A stretch of 64,000 nucleotides of DNA from Fodinicurvata sp. EGI_FJ10296 (GCF_040712075.1 NZ_JBFCVL010000001.1:379501-443500); one strand, 5' to 3'. Shown: positions 1 through 9,691, numbered from the stretch's first letter. The notes: generated by a model not told the origin, from the sequence alone. Program-made: numbers and translations.

Positions 1-3000
1 CACCAGACTGAGCGCCTGGGTCTGGAGATAGTTGTCGCGGAGTACGAGTTGCGCCACATCGTCGGTCATCGACCCGAGCAGCGCGTTGCGCTGTTTCAGA
101 GTCATGTCGCCCTCGGAGACGACATCGTTCAGCAGAACCTTGATATTGACCTCGTGGTCGGAGCAATCGACGCCCGCCGAATTATCGATGAAGTCGGTAT
201 TGACACGCCCACCGGCGCGGGCGAATTCGATGCGCCCGCGCTGCGTTACGCCCAGATTGGCGCCTTCTCCAACCACGCGCGCGCGGATGTCGCGGCCATC
301 GATACGCAAGGCATCGTTCGCCTTGTCGCCAACATCGGCATGGGACTCCGAGGAGGCCTTGATATAGGTGCCGATCCCGCCGAACCAGAGCAGATCCACC
401 GGCGCCCTGAGCAACGCCGAGATCAATGTGTTCGGCGTGACGCTGGCCTGGGTCAGCCCGGTCAGCGTCTTGATCTGAGGCGTGAGCGTAATCGATTTCG
501 CCTTGCGATCGAAAACGCCGCCCCCTTTCGAAATCAGCGCCTTGTCGTACTGGTCCCACGACCCGCGACCCAGTTCGAAAAGCCGTTTACGCTCCTTGAA
601 CGTCACAGCCGGATCGGGGTCCGGATCGATGAAAATATGCAAATGATTGAAGGCGGCCTGAAGGCGGATTCCCTCCGACAGCAGCATGCCGTTGCCGAAA
701 ACATCGCCGGACATGTCGCCCACGCCGATGGCGGTGAAAGTCTGGGACTGGGTATCGAGACCGAGTTCCCGGAAATGCCGCTTTACGGACTCCCACGCGC
801 CCCGCGCGGTGATGCCCATCTTCTTGTGATCGTAACCCGCCGATCCGCCCGATGCGAAGGCATCGTCGAGCCAGAACCCGTAGGACTGGCTGACGCCGTT
901 GGCGATGTCGGAGAAGGTGGCCGTGCCCTTGTCGGCGGCCACGACGAGGTAGGGATCGTCCTCGTCGTGGCGGACCGTCCGTTCGGGATGCACGACACTG
1001 TCGCGAACGATGTTGTCGGTGATGTCGAGCATGCCGCGCATCAGCGTCTTGTAACACTCGATTCCTTCGGCCTGCATGGCTTCGCGCCCGCCCTCGCGCG
1101 GGGGTCTCTTGACGACGAACCCGCCTTTCGATCCCACCGGCACGATGACGGCATTCTTGACCACCTGCGCCTTCATCAGCCCCAGAATCTCGGTTCTGAA
1201 ATCCTCGCGCCGGTCCGACCAGCGGATGCCGCCGCGGGCAACCTTGCCGCCGCGCAGATGAACCCCTTCGACGCGCGGTGAGTAGACGAAGATTTCCCGC
1301 CACGGACGGGGCTTGGGAAGGTCGTCCAGCATCGCGCTGTCGAGCTTCAGCGACAGATACGGCTTTGGCTCGCCGTTGTCGTCCGTCTGGTGGAAATTCG
1401 TCCGCAGTGTCGCCCGGACGCAGTTGATGAACCGCCGGAGGATCAGGTCCTCGTCGAGATTGGACACTTCGTTCAGCTGCGTATTCAGCACGTCCAGCAC
1501 ACTTTCTTCCACCGCCTCGCGGTCCGCACCGTCGGGCCCATCGACATCGAAGCGGACCCGGAAAAGATCGACGATCTTGCGCGAGATATCCGGATGGGCA
1601 GCGAGTGTGTTTTCAAGGCTGTCCTGGCTGAAGGTAATCCGCGCCTGCCTGAGGAACCGGCCATAGGCCCGCAACACGACGACCTCGCGCCATCCCATGC
1701 CTGCCAGCAGAACGAGGCGATTGAACCCGTCATCCTCCATGCCGCCTTCCCAGATGCGGGCGAAAGCCGACTGGAATTTTTCCTTCAGTGTCTTGACGTC
1801 GATGGCGGACCCGTCCTGGGTCTCGGTCGCGAAATCGTGAATCCAGACAAGGACGCGGCTGGTTTCGTGGTCATGGCCGCGCACGCGTACGTCATAGGGA
1901 TTCTCCGCGATCACCTTCAGGCCCATATGCTCCAGCATGGGAAGGACATCGCTGAGCGGCACGGGCTGGCCGGCATGGTACAGCTTGAAACGGACCTGGT
2001 GGTCGTCGGATTCGATCTCGCGATAGAGATTGAGACCGATCCGGCCGGTGCGGATGACCTCCTCGATACGGTCGATATCGTTGATCGCCGCCTGCGGAGG
2101 AACGGCTTCCCGATAGCTTGTCGGGAACGCCTCGCCATATTGCCGCAGCAGAAGGAGACCACGCTCCTCGCCCCGTGCCTCGATCAGGGAGTCGCGCAGA
2201 TGATCGGCCCAATACCGGGTCGCCTGGACGAGCCGATCCTCGATCTCCTTGACATCGACGGCCGGAATCTTGCCCGGCTGGGTGCTGATGACAAAGTGTA
2301 CGCGCGCATGCGCCGCCTCGCCGAATTGCGGAACGAACGACTGGATTTTCCCATCGAATGCGGATTCCAGTATGGCCTCGAACCGCCGTCGCAAATCGGT
2401 GTTGTACCGGTCGCGCGGCGCGAACACGAGGCATGACACGAACCGCTCGTACGGGTCGCGACGTACGAAAAGGGCGGTGCGCTGGCGTTCCTGAAGATGG
2501 AGAATGCCCAGCGCCATATCCAGAAGATCATCGTCGCCGATCTGGAACAGTTCATCGCGCGGGAACGTGTCCAGGATATGAGTTAGCGCCTTGCCGTCGT
2601 GGCTCTGCGGATCGAAGCCGGCTGTCGCAAGACAGCGTTCCACCTTGCGGCGCAGGAACGGAATGTCGCTGGCGGAGCGGCTATAGGCCACCGACGTGAA
2701 AAGCCCGACGAAAATGTGCTCGCCGGCAACGTTGCCGTTCTTGTCGAAGGCCTTGACGATGATGGTGTCCATCGCGGTCGCCCGATGAACGAAGGATTGC
2801 CGATTTGCTTTCGTGACCATCAGAAGGTGCGGCTGGCGCATGAAGGACTGGACGTCCGGCGGCAGTGCGGAGAATTTGCGCATGCCATCAAAGATCGAAA
2901 CGTCCGGATCGGACAGCACGCCCAAGCCGGAATCCGCCACCGGACTCAGTTCCGTCCGGCCGCGCTTGTCGGCGTTGAACGCATAGTGCCGATACCCCAG

Positions 3001-3744
3001 AAACGTAAAATGGTGGTTGTCGAGCCATTTCAGGAAATCGCTGATCTCGCCGCGGTCCTGGCTGCCGCCGGGAACCGTGGCCGATCCGAGATCGGCAATG
3101 ACCTCCTGTATCTTGTCGCGCATGGACTGCCAGTCGTCGACGGCCGACCGCACTTCCTTCAGGGTCCGCGCGACCTCTTGCTCAATCCGTTCCAACGTCT
3201 CGGGCGAGGTCTGCTCGTCCACCTCGACATGCATGAAGCTTTCGAGGCCAAGGCCCTCATCGCCGGCATCGGCCTTTGCCCGGTCCACCATGCCGCCTTT
3301 CGACGCCCGGGTGACGTCGCGGACGGCGGTAAGCCGTCCCTTGTCGTCGCGCTGTACCGCGAGGATCGGATGCACGACGATGTGCACGGTGAGAGCGAGA
3401 GCGTTTAGAGCCGACGTGACGCTGTCGACCAGGAAGGGCATGTCGTCGTTGATCACTTCAACGACGGTGTGGCTGGTGTGCCAGCCTGAGGCGTCGTAGG
3501 TGGGATTGAAGACCCTGATGCTCGGTTCCGGGCCGCGTCTGGCTCCGAACTGCATCAGCCCCAGGGCGGCGCCATACAGGTCGTCGGCCCGTTCGACCAG
3601 AATGTCGTCGGGCGGAACGTGGCGGTAATAGGCACGAATGAACGCCTCCGCCAGTTCGGTCTTGTCGGGCCCCAGCCGGGTATGGGCGATTGCCACGACC
3701 TCGTCGATCAGTTCCGCCTTCTTCTTGTCACCCGTGGTCGGCAT
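1..3744 (-). CDS. gdhB: NAD-specific glutamate dehydrogenase, large 180-kDa class (3' end outside window)
   Basis: Oxidative deamination of glutamate to 2-oxoglutarate with NAD, in the cytoplasm. The minus-strand frame is open from 3744 to the left edge, giving 1248 codons of a protein that is normally about 1600 residues. The N-terminal domain carries the family hallmark VVEVINDDMPFLVDSV. Near residue 873 the dehydrogenase core shows KNAVIVPVGSKGGFVVKRPP, followed by VVAADKGTATFSDIAN, both typical of the Bac_GDH family. The ATG at 3744 is preceded by GTGAGGAAGCG, a reasonable ribosome-binding site. No co-oriented gene lies close upstream, so it is probably transcribed alone. The identification is firm. 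What cannot be seen is the C-terminal part of the catalytic domain, which lies beyond the window. Confidence 0.95.
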   Translation of the reverse strand, partial: MPTTGDKKKAELIDEVVAIAHTRLGPDKTELAEAFIRAYYRHVPPDDILVERADDLYGAALGLMQFGARRGPEPSIRVFNPTYDASGWHTSHTVVEVINDDMPFLVDSVTSALNALALTVHIVVHPILAVQRDDKGRLTAVRDVTRASKGGMVDRAKADAGDEGLGLESFMHVEVDEQTSPETLERIEQEVARTLKEVRSAVDDWQSMRDKIQEVIADLGSATVPGGSQDRGEISDFLKWLDNHHFTFLGYRHYAFNADKRGRTELSPVADSGLGVLSDPDVSIFDGMRKFSALPPDVQSFMRQPHLLMVTKANRQSFVHRATAMDTIIVKAFDKNGNVAGEHIFVGLFTSVAYSRSASDIPFLRRKVERCLATAGFDPQSHDGKALTHILDTFPRDELFQIGDDDLLDMALGILHLQERQRTALFVRRDPYERFVSCLVFAPRDRYNTDLRRRFEAILESAFDGKIQSFVPQFGEAAHARVHFVISTQPGKIPAVDVKEIEDRLVQATRYWADHLRDSLIEARGEERGLLLLRQYGEAFPTSYREAVPPQAAINDIDRIEEVIRTGRIGLNLYREIESDDHQVRFKLYHAGQPVPLSDVLPMLEHMGLKVIAENPYDVRVRGHDHETSRVLVWIHDFATETQDGSAIDVKTLKEKFQSAFARIWEGGMEDDGFNRLVLLAGMGWREVVVLRAYGRFLRQARITFSQDSLENTLAAHPDISRKIVDLFRVRFDVDGPDGADREAVEESVLDVLNTQLNEVSNLDEDLILRRFINCVRATLRTNFHQTDDNGEPKPYLSLKLDSAMLDDLPKPRPWREIFVYSPRVEGVHLRGGKVARGGIRWSDRREDFRTEILGLMKAQVVKNAVIVPVGSKGGFVVKRPPREGGREAMQAEGIECYKTLMRGMLDITDNIVRDSVVHPERTVRHDEDDPYLVVAADKGTATFSDIANGVSQSYGFWLDDAFASGGSAGYDHKKMGITARGAWESVKRHFRELGLDTQSQTFTAIGVGDMSGDVFGNGMLLSEGIRLQAAFNHLHIFIDPDPDPAVTFKERKRLFELGRGSWDQYDKALISKGGGVFDRKAKSITLTPQIKTLTGLTQASVTPNTLISALLRAPVDLLWFGGIGTYIKASSESHADVGDKANDALRIDGRDIRARVVGEGANLGVTQRGRIEFARAGGRVNTDFIDNSAGVDCSDHEVNIKVLLNDVVSEGDMTLKQRNALLGSMTDDVAQLVLRDNYLQTQALSLV

Positions 3745-4096
3745 CGCTTCCTCACTCCCCTGAATTTTTCTCGTGCCTGGCCCGGCAGCACGGCGCCGGT
3801 CGCGAGCATCCGCCGCCGTCAATCACGCCCGCGACTCACCGTCAGGCTAACCAATCCGCGGACGGAACCCAACCTTCACACGCGCCGGGTGACGACATAT
3901 TCGGCGCCGACGGCGACCGGCGCGTTCGGGCTGCGCGGCCCATTCGACGCGTCGAAATCCGCTTTCGGATTCCACGGATACTCCCGCGGATCAAATTAGG
4001 TCAGGATCTTCCAAAATCGGAAGAAACGGATATGAAATTTCCAACAGTAATCGGGGATCCACGATCCTCGACAAATCACGATGGAGGAAGTGCGAG
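3745..4096. other. Intergenic region between gdhB and a divergent small secreted-protein gene
   Basis: About 350 bases with no credible gene. It must hold the promoters of both divergent genes. A short perfect hairpin, CTTCC-AAAATC-GGAAG, sits at 4009-4024. A reading frame beginning at 4032 (MKFPTVIGD...) has no ribosome-binding site and runs into the next gene in another frame, so it is not called. Confidence 0.5.
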
Positions 4097-4612
4097 ATGT
4101 CAGCTATACGGAATCCGATGGCACGCAGCCTGATACTTGCGGCAGCCGTCACACTATTTGCGCTGCCGGCCAACGCCGAAGATATGCCGAGTTCGGCGCT
4201 GCAAGCGGCCGACATGAGCGGCGTTCCCGAGGGGTTCGATTCAGAAACCTGGATGGCGGCCGGCGGGACAGCATCCGTGATCGATCACCAGAACGGTTCC
4301 CATATCATCGAAATAACCGCCGACGACCTCGTGCCGGACGGCATCTATACCATCTGGTGGGTCAACGAGGCGACTTTCGGCATGGATATGGGCCCTGGTG
4401 GCGGCCTTCCCGCGAATACCTTCACCGCCGACCACGAGGGTAACGCCGCAACGCAGATTGCCGTCGACAGCGACAATGACTATCAGATGATGGTGATCGC
4501 CTATCACGCCGATCATCGAACTCACGGCGATATGCCGGGCGAAATGGGCGAGGTTACCTTCGAACATCTCATGGGACCGTGGCCGGGCCCGGGCGGCGAA
4601 ATGCCGATGTAA
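4097..4612 (+). CDS. Hypothetical periplasmic protein with Sec signal peptide
   Basis: 171 residues. A clear signal peptide (MSAIRNPMARSLILAAAV..., cleavage expected after ALPANA, near residue 27) precedes a small acidic, methionine- and glycine-rich domain. The central stretch IIEITADDLVPDGIYTIWWV looks like the edge strands of a beta-sandwich, and histidines and methionines are frequent towards the C terminus (HADHRTHGDMPGEMGE). GGAGGAAGTGCGAG immediately upstream of the ATG supports the start. I do not recognise a named family. The His/Met content could suit metal binding, but that is only a guess. It is monocistronic and faces a convergent gene, with a terminator between them. Confidence 0.8.
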   Translation: MSAIRNPMARSLILAAAVTLFALPANAEDMPSSALQAADMSGVPEGFDSETWMAAGGTASVIDHQNGSHIIEITADDLVPDGIYTIWWVNEATFGMDMGPGGGLPANTFTADHEGNAATQIAVDSDNDYQMMVIAYHADHRTHGDMPGEMGEVTFEHLMGPWPGPGGEMPM

Positions 4613-4653
4613 CGGCGCCGGTTCCCACGAAGAATAATGACCGGGTTGCGGAC

Positions 4654-4682
4654 AAAAAAGGGGGGTGGATTTTTCCACCCCC
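4654..4682 (-). terminator. Intrinsic terminator of the convergent gene at 4732-5055
   Basis: An 8-bp GC-only-rich stem (GGGGGTGG/CCACCCCC at 4661-4668 and 4675-4682) with a 6-nt loop. Read on the minus strand it is followed by TTTTTT (complement of 4654-4659), the classical Rho-independent layout. On the plus strand the stem is not followed by a T-run, so it mainly serves the minus-strand gene. Confidence 0.85.
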
Positions 4683-4731
4683 GAACATTCCGGTCGTCAG
4701 AAATCTTTACAGCTTTGGCGGAATACCGGTA

Positions 4732-5055
4732 TCAGTAAATCGTGTAGCTGCCGAGTTCGCAAAGATCGACAGTATCTTCAAGAACATCGCCGTCGCCGAA
4801 TTCCATTCGCAGGTCGTAGTCGCACTGGCTGCGGCCGTCGGCGATCGTGACCTGAGCACTTTCGCCGCTGTAGAGGATGTCGTCACCCAGGATATCATCT
4901 TCCCAGTTCGCGACATCCGTTGGCGAGGCATAGAAATAATATAGATCTGCTGCACTGTCATTGGACAGGGTAAAAACAAGATCTTGAGCAAAAGCCGGCG
5001 TAGCGGCGAAACCTAACGAAAGCGCAACCAGTGCTGAACGAAGCACGCTTTTCAT
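4732..5055 (-). CDS. Small secreted hypothetical protein with one cysteine pair
   Basis: 107 residues with a textbook signal peptide (MKSVLRSALVALSLGFAATPAFA, cleavage near residue 23). The mature part is very acidic and aromatic. It has two cysteines (SQCDYDLRMEFGDGDV and DLCELGSYTIY) that could form a periplasmic disulfide. The beginning FTLSNDSAADLYYFYASP suggests a beta-rich domain. AGGA lies about 10 nt before the ATG. It ends just before a strong intrinsic terminator, so it is an independent unit. The region is less GC-rich than its neighbours. No function can be assigned. Confidence 0.8.
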   Translation of the reverse strand: MKSVLRSALVALSLGFAATPAFAQDLVFTLSNDSAADLYYFYASPTDVANWEDDILGDDILYSGESAQVTIADGRSQCDYDLRMEFGDGDVLEDTVDLCELGSYTIY

Positions 5056-5174
5056 TTCTGTTTTTCCTAAAAGGGGTAAAAGTGATCAGGCATCAGATAG
5101 CACGCTGTCACAGTACCTAATAGCTCTATTTTATGGTTAATTATTTTTTCTTCGGGCTGGCACGACGCCTGCCG

Positions 5175-5789
5175 TCAGGCGAAAATGACGATGCCGGTAC
5201 CATCGGCAACGCTGGCCCAGATTTCCTCGACCTCGCGGCTGGTGACAGCGATGCATCCGTCGGTCCAGTCCCGCCGGGGATGACCGACAGCGGCGGCGTC
5301 ACGATCATTCGGCAAACCATGGATCATGATCGCCCCGCCCGGATCCACCCCGCGTGAAGCGGCCAGTTGACGATCGACGTCATTGGGATACGAGACATGC
5401 AGCGAAAGGTGGAAATCACTGTTCGGGTTGCGCCAGTCGAGAATATAGGCACCCTCAGGTGTGCGCTGATCGCCCTGCCGGCCCTTGTGCCCGGTAGGAT
5501 TTCCGCCGAGAGCCACGGTATAGCGGCGCAATCGTTCGCCATCGCGCATCAGGTGCAGTTCGCGGCGTGATTTGTAGACGACGACCAGATCGGCCAACCG
5601 GAGATCGGCGCCATTGCGCATGGCTGCAGTCGCCCGCGCCGCCAGTGCCGGCGTCGCCGATCCGGCGGTCACCAGGCCGATGGCAGCCAGGCTTGCACCG
5701 ATGCCGGCCCCCGACAGAAAGTTGCGCCGGGTCGTGGTGGCATCGGTTAGAAGATCGCGTCGATACTTCATTGGCAGTTCGCCCCACAT
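5175..5789 (-). CDS. L,D-transpeptidase family protein with Tat-like signal (YkuD domain)
   Basis: 204 residues. The N terminus contains TTTRRNFLSGAGIGASLAA, a twin-arginine-type export signal ending around ALAARA (residue 50). The YkuD catalytic domain follows, with the conserved histidine in IMIHGLPND (H157) and the nucleophile in DWTDGCIAVTSREVEEIW (C179). The family crosslinks peptidoglycan through 3-3 bonds or anchors proteins to it in the periplasm; in this short single-domain group the physiological role is often unknown. Start at the ATG at 5789 or the in-frame ATG at 5771 (MKYRRDLL); both keep the Tat motif. No obvious operon partner. Confidence 0.9.
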   Translation of the reverse strand: MWGELPMKYRRDLLTDATTTRRNFLSGAGIGASLAAIGLVTAGSATPALAARATAAMRNGADLRLADLVVVYKSRRELHLMRDGERLRRYTVALGGNPTGHKGRQGDQRTPEGAYILDWRNPNSDFHLSLHVSYPNDVDRQLAASRGVDPGGAIMIHGLPNDRDAAAVGHPRRDWTDGCIAVTSREVEEIWASVADGTGIVIFA

Positions 5790-5872
5790 TCAATCACTTA
5801 CAGGAATTTCTTTACCGAATCTGATCGCCCGGTCAATCAGTTTTGTGGCAACCGGATCAATGGCGCCCCCCT

Positions 5873-6427
5873 TTACAGAAGATCCGCTGTCTCCAGGTTG
5901 TACTCCCGCAATGGCGTATGGATGGCCCGCTCGCCGCCCAGATAGCTGGCATAGAGCGTAAACGTGGTCATCGAAAGCGGCGGCGACCGGAAGAGGCCGT
6001 TATTCTCAAGCCAGCGGCCCACACGGTTGAGCGGCGTCGACTGAGGCAGCCGCGCCAGTGTCACATGCGGCCTGAATTTGCCGCCGTCGGCCGGAATGCC
6101 GGCCTGGCGGACAGCACCGTCGACTTTTTCCTTCAGCAGGCAGAGCGCATCGGAACGTTCAACGCCGACCCAAAGGACGGTCGGCTTCCGGCTGCTGCCG
6201 AAATGACCGACCCCGGTCAGCCGGAGATCGAATCCCGGCGCGTCGATGCGGTCGAGCGCCGCGGCGACCTCGTGAGCGACATGGTCTTCGACCTCGCCCA
6301 CGAATCGCAGCGACAGATGCAGATTGTCCCGGTCCATCCAGCGGGCGTTGGGAACGCCCGTCTGGATCATGGCGAGGCGATCACGGATCGCCACCGGGAG
6401 CGGAAGGGCAACGAAAAGCCTGAGCAT
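5873..6427 (-). CDS. thpR: RNA 2',3'-cyclic phosphodiesterase (2H phosphoesterase, ThpR/LigT family)
   Basis: 184 residues from the ATG at 6427, which has AAGGGAG eight bases upstream. The frame stays open further upstream (to 6487), but that extension lacks family similarity. Starts MLRLFVALPLPVAIRDRL, the usual opening of the family. The two catalytic HxTx-type motifs are HLSLRFVG and HVTLARLP, as expected for 2H enzymes that open 2',3'-cyclic phosphates. Full length for the family. It lies downstream of the aldo/keto reductase on the same strand with a 117-bp gap. Confidence 0.92.
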   Translation of the reverse strand: MLRLFVALPLPVAIRDRLAMIQTGVPNARWMDRDNLHLSLRFVGEVEDHVAHEVAAALDRIDAPGFDLRLTGVGHFGSSRKPTVLWVGVERSDALCLLKEKVDGAVRQAGIPADGGKFRPHVTLARLPQSTPLNRVGRWLENNGLFRSPPLSMTTFTLYASYLGGERAIHTPLREYNLETADLL

Positions 6428-6544
6428 GACGGCGGCTCCCTTTCCGGTTGCCGGGGAAGCCTCTTGAGCATCCTTCCGACGATGCATCTATCGGATCACG
6501 ATCTCCGCCGCCCGGGCAAGTGGTTTGGTGCCCCGGGACACGAA

Positions 6545-7588
6545 TCAGGGACAGGGATTGGAGATTTCGGCGTGTACCGCCTCGATCTCGGTCAGCACCG
6601 CTTCGCTCAAGGTAACGTCCAGACTGTCGATCGCGGTGCGCAGCTGCTCGGGCTTGCTGGCGCCGACGATATTGGCGGTCAGGAACGGACGGCTGTTCAC
6701 GAAAGCGTGGGCCATCTGCACCGGGTCGAGACCATGCCGCTCGGCGATTTCCACATAACGCCGGGTTGCTTCATGGCCGCCCGGCTTGTCGTAGCGCGAC
6801 TTCTGCTTGAAGACGTCGGCGCGGCTGCCCGGTGGCACCTTGCCGCCGAGATACTTGCCGGAAAGAAAACCGGCCGCGATCGGCGCATAGGCGAGAAGGC
6901 CGACATGCTCGCGCATGGCAATCTCCGCCAGGCCGACCTCGAAACTGCGGTTCAGCAGATTGTACGGATTCTGGATGGAGACGATGCGCGGCAATCCCGC
7001 CGTCTCGGCCAGATGCACCATCTTCATGACGCCCCATGGCGTGTCGTTGGAAACGCCGATGTGACGGATCTTGCCGGCTGTGACCATCTCGTTCAGGGCG
7101 CCGAGCGTCTCTTCCAGCGGCAGTTCGTCTGCATCGGGATCGTGGCGCCATCCCAGCGTCCCGAAATTGTTGGCCGTCCGGTCGGGCCAATGGGTCTGGT
7201 ACAGGTCAATATAATCTGTCTGCAGGCGCTTGAGGCTGTCGTCGACCGCCTGGTGGATGTTCTTGCGGTCCAGCCGCGGCTTGCCGTCGCGGACATAGTC
7301 GAACCGCGACTCGCTTGGCCCGACCAGCTTGCTGGCCAGAATGACACGGTCACGGTTGCCGGTCTTCCTGAACCAGGTGCCGATGATTTCCTCGGTCCGG
7401 CCATGCGTTTCGCGGCTGGTTGGCACGGCATACATCTCTGCCGTGTCGAAAAAATTGACGCCGCGGTCCAGCGCATAATCCATCTGCGCATGACCCTCGG
7501 CTTCGGTATTCTGGAAGCCCCAGGTCATGGTACCGAGACAGATTCTGCTGACCTTGAGACCGGTTCGGCCAAGTTCGCCGTATTCCAT
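6545..7588 (-). CDS. Aldo/keto reductase (Tas-like)
   Basis: 347 residues. NADP(H)-dependent carbonyl reductase with a TIM-barrel fold. The start MEYGELGRTGLKVSRICLGT is typical. The catalytic tetrad region NFFDTAEMYAVP supplies the conserved Asp and Tyr, IDLYQTHWPDR the His, and HIGVSNDTPWG follows as in E. coli Tas. Length matches that subfamily (346 aa). It follows the FIST-domain gene with a 42-bp gap on the same strand and may share its transcript. The substrate is unknown. Confidence 0.93.
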   Translation of the reverse strand: MEYGELGRTGLKVSRICLGTMTWGFQNTEAEGHAQMDYALDRGVNFFDTAEMYAVPTSRETHGRTEEIIGTWFRKTGNRDRVILASKLVGPSESRFDYVRDGKPRLDRKNIHQAVDDSLKRLQTDYIDLYQTHWPDRTANNFGTLGWRHDPDADELPLEETLGALNEMVTAGKIRHIGVSNDTPWGVMKMVHLAETAGLPRIVSIQNPYNLLNRSFEVGLAEIAMREHVGLLAYAPIAAGFLSGKYLGGKVPPGSRADVFKQKSRYDKPGGHEATRRYVEIAERHGLDPVQMAHAFVNSRPFLTANIVGASKPEQLRTAIDSLDVTLSEAVLTEIEAVHAEISNPCP

Positions 7589-7630
7589 TGGATAGTGTTC
7601 CTTGGATTGGAAAGAAATTGGGAAAAGGAA

Positions 7631-8920
7631 TCAGGAATTGTCGGTCCATAGGGTAAGCACCGCGGCCCGGCTGTAAAGGGTTTCGCCCATGATCGGTGTA
7701 TCGGCCTGAAAACCGATCATCGGCACCGGCCCAAGTCGATCGGCGATCCGCATGAAGTCGATTCCCGGGTTGCCGAAGATGGATGTAGCGCGATCGCCGC
7801 AGGTGATCAGGTGCGCCGCCCTGATATGCGCGCGACCGGCGCGGCGGATCAGGCGGTCGACCATGCGGTCCAGCGCGGCGATCGCCGATGCCTGGTCCCG
7901 GCGCACGAAGACGATACCGTCACCCGGCGCCGGGTCCGTCGTCAGCCTGATCGCGTCCTGACAGCCACCGGGCCAGCCACCGGGATCAACGATCGAGGCG
8001 ACGGCATAGTCGCCGGGCTCGATGACCTGGCCATTGCAGGCCCGGCCTGCCGGGGACCCGTTGCGCCCGCGTATCAGCCCGGCGAACACGAAACCCTGCG
8101 TTCGCTGCGGATCGCGGGCCAGAAGATCGCCGATATCCTGATGAAAGGCTGCGCGGGCAGAGTGACCGTCAAGACCGGATACCACGCCGCCGTCGGCGTC
8201 GCTGACCCACCGGACCGGGCCGATGGGCGCACACCCCTGTGCCAGACCGGATATCCCACGGGCCGCGCCGGCGAACAGAACCCCCGTCGCCCCGCCTTCG
8301 GCCACCACACCGCAGATCTGCGGACGCGCGGCCCCCGGCCCGGCACCATCGCCCACCGTTGCCCCGACCAGCGCCAACGGTTCAGCCGAACCGGGGATGT
8401 CGCCGCAGACCGCCCGCAGGGACCCGGCCGCCTGGACGGCCGCGCGGCTCGGCTGGTCGGCATGAAACATGGCGGATGGTTTGCCTGCGGACTGCATCCA
8501 GTCAAATAGTCCGGGTTCGGGCGTTCCCCCGGGGCTTTCGGGTGACAGCCTTATCAGCCGATGAGAGTCGGCAGGCAGGGCCAGAATCATCATCGCCACC
8601 CCCGGCCCGCTACCGGCGCCGTCCACTGAAACCTCTGGACCAAGCACTTCCGGACCTCGGGGACCGACCGCCATGACGGCGTCACTGCCGGCACCGACCC
8701 AATCGTCGATGCCCGTCAGCCGCCGCGCGAGGGTGGCAATGCTGCCGGCGTGGGGGGCGAATGCCGTGCTGAAATACAGAAAGCCGAGACCCGAACTCGG
8801 TATCGGGCCGAGTTGGTCGAGACAGGATTTCACCGCGATAGCCCAATCCGCCGCGCCGCCTGCGCCCGTCCGCCCGACAGCCGCACATGTCCTCAACGGG
8901 CGGTAAGGGCTGCTGTCCAC
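7631..8920 (-). CDS. FIST N- and C-domain sensory protein
   Basis: 429 residues, start GTG at 8920, only 9 bp after the stop of the esterase gene, implying co-transcription. The N-terminal half (SSGLGFLYFSTAFAPHAG..., then DDWVGAGSDAVM) matches the FIST domain, a predicted small-ligand-binding module, possibly for amino acids. The C-terminal half contains GRNGSPAGRACNG and ends in the pattern IDFMRIADRLGPVPMIGFQA ... GETLYSRAAVLTLW, typical of FIST_C. No attached output domain (kinase, GGDEF, methyl-accepting) is visible, so it is a stand-alone sensor. The ligand and partner are unknown. Confidence 0.82.
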   Translation of the reverse strand: MDSSPYRPLRTCAAVGRTGAGGAADWAIAVKSCLDQLGPIPSSGLGFLYFSTAFAPHAGSIATLARRLTGIDDWVGAGSDAVMAVGPRGPEVLGPEVSVDGAGSGPGVAMMILALPADSHRLIRLSPESPGGTPEPGLFDWMQSAGKPSAMFHADQPSRAAVQAAGSLRAVCGDIPGSAEPLALVGATVGDGAGPGAARPQICGVVAEGGATGVLFAGAARGISGLAQGCAPIGPVRWVSDADGGVVSGLDGHSARAAFHQDIGDLLARDPQRTQGFVFAGLIRGRNGSPAGRACNGQVIEPGDYAVASIVDPGGWPGGCQDAIRLTTDPAPGDGIVFVRRDQASAIAALDRMVDRLIRRAGRAHIRAAHLITCGDRATSIFGNPGIDFMRIADRLGPVPMIGFQADTPIMGETLYSRAAVLTLWTDNS

Positions 8921-8929
8921 CGGCGGGGC

Positions 8930-9691
8930 TTACCCATCGCCGCTCGTATTGCCATGGGCCTGCTCAAGCAGGTCGGTGACATGGGGCAGCAGGTTTTCCA
9001 CCATCACCGCGACGCCTTCGGCATTGGGGTGGATGCCGTCGCCTTGATTCAGGGCCTCGACCATCGCCACGTCCTTTAGAAAAAAGGGAAAGAACCCGAC
9101 GTCATGAGTGGCGGCGAGATCCGGATAAAGACCGTTGAAGGCCTGTTCGTACTCCCGGCCCAGATTGGGCGGCGCGTACATCCCGGCAAAAAGTGTCGGC
9201 AAGTCTTCGTCCCCGGCCAATCGGGCCAGGATGGCATCGAGATTGGCCCGGGTTTCGTCCGGGTCGATACCGCGCAGCCCGTCATTGGCGCCGAGTGCGA
9301 CAAGAACGGCATCCGGCTCGTCCGCCAGAACCCAGTCCAGCCGCGCCCGGCCGCCGGCCGACGTATCGCCGGAAACACCGCCGTCCAGCACCGTCACCGG
9401 CCAGCCCTCGGCCCGGAGTGCGGATTCCAGTTGCGCAGTGAACCCTTGTTCCGGAGGCAGGCCATAGCCGGCGATCAAACTGTCGCCCAGCGCCAGCAGG
9501 CGCAGGTCGTCATCGGCCGCATCATCGGCCATTGCCGGAACCGAACCGGCCAGAACCACCATCGATGCTGCCCCCAGAGCCGAAACGAGCCCCAGCGCGG
9601 CAAGCCGTTTCAGTGCGGGAAAGCCCGTGTTGAAATACCGTCCTGCAAGGCCATTTGACGTTGGAACCGCAGAGACATCTGGATCATTCAT
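8930..9691 (-). CDS. tesA: Arylesterase / lysophospholipase L1-like SGNH hydrolase (TesA family)
   Basis: 253 residues. Periplasmic ester hydrolase of the SGNH type. Block I is LLALGDSLIAGYGLP with the Ser nucleophile, block III is LVALGANDGLRG, and block V supplies Asp and His in GDGIHPNAEG. A hydrophobic export segment (GLVSALGAASMVVLAGSVPAMA) precedes it. The only usable start is the ATG at 9691, which overlaps the ATG of the divergent ATPase gene at 9690, so neither gene has private promoter space. The tesA / ybbA / ybbP arrangement is the same as in E. coli. A longer frame to 9988 exists but is antisense to the ATPase and is rejected. Confidence 0.92.
   Translation of the reverse strand: MNDPDVSAVPTSNGLAGRYFNTGFPALKRLAALGLVSALGAASMVVLAGSVPAMADDAADDDLRLLALGDSLIAGYGLPPEQGFTAQLESALRAEGWPVTVLDGGVSGDTSAGGRARLDWVLADEPDAVLVALGANDGLRGIDPDETRANLDAILARLAGDEDLPTLFAGMYAPPNLGREYEQAFNGLYPDLAATHDVGFFPFFLKDVAMVEALNQGDGIHPNAEGVAVMVENLLPHVTDLLEQAHGNTSGDG

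Noticed and set aside
49-1281. Long plus-strand open frame of 410 codons
   Set aside because: It is antisense to the NAD-glutamate dehydrogenase gene, whose translation is unmistakable. Long antisense frames are expected at this GC content.
5843-7651. Plus-strand open frame of 602 codons
   Set aside because: Antisense to thpR and the aldo/keto reductase, both with intact motifs; its own translation is Arg/His-rich and featureless.
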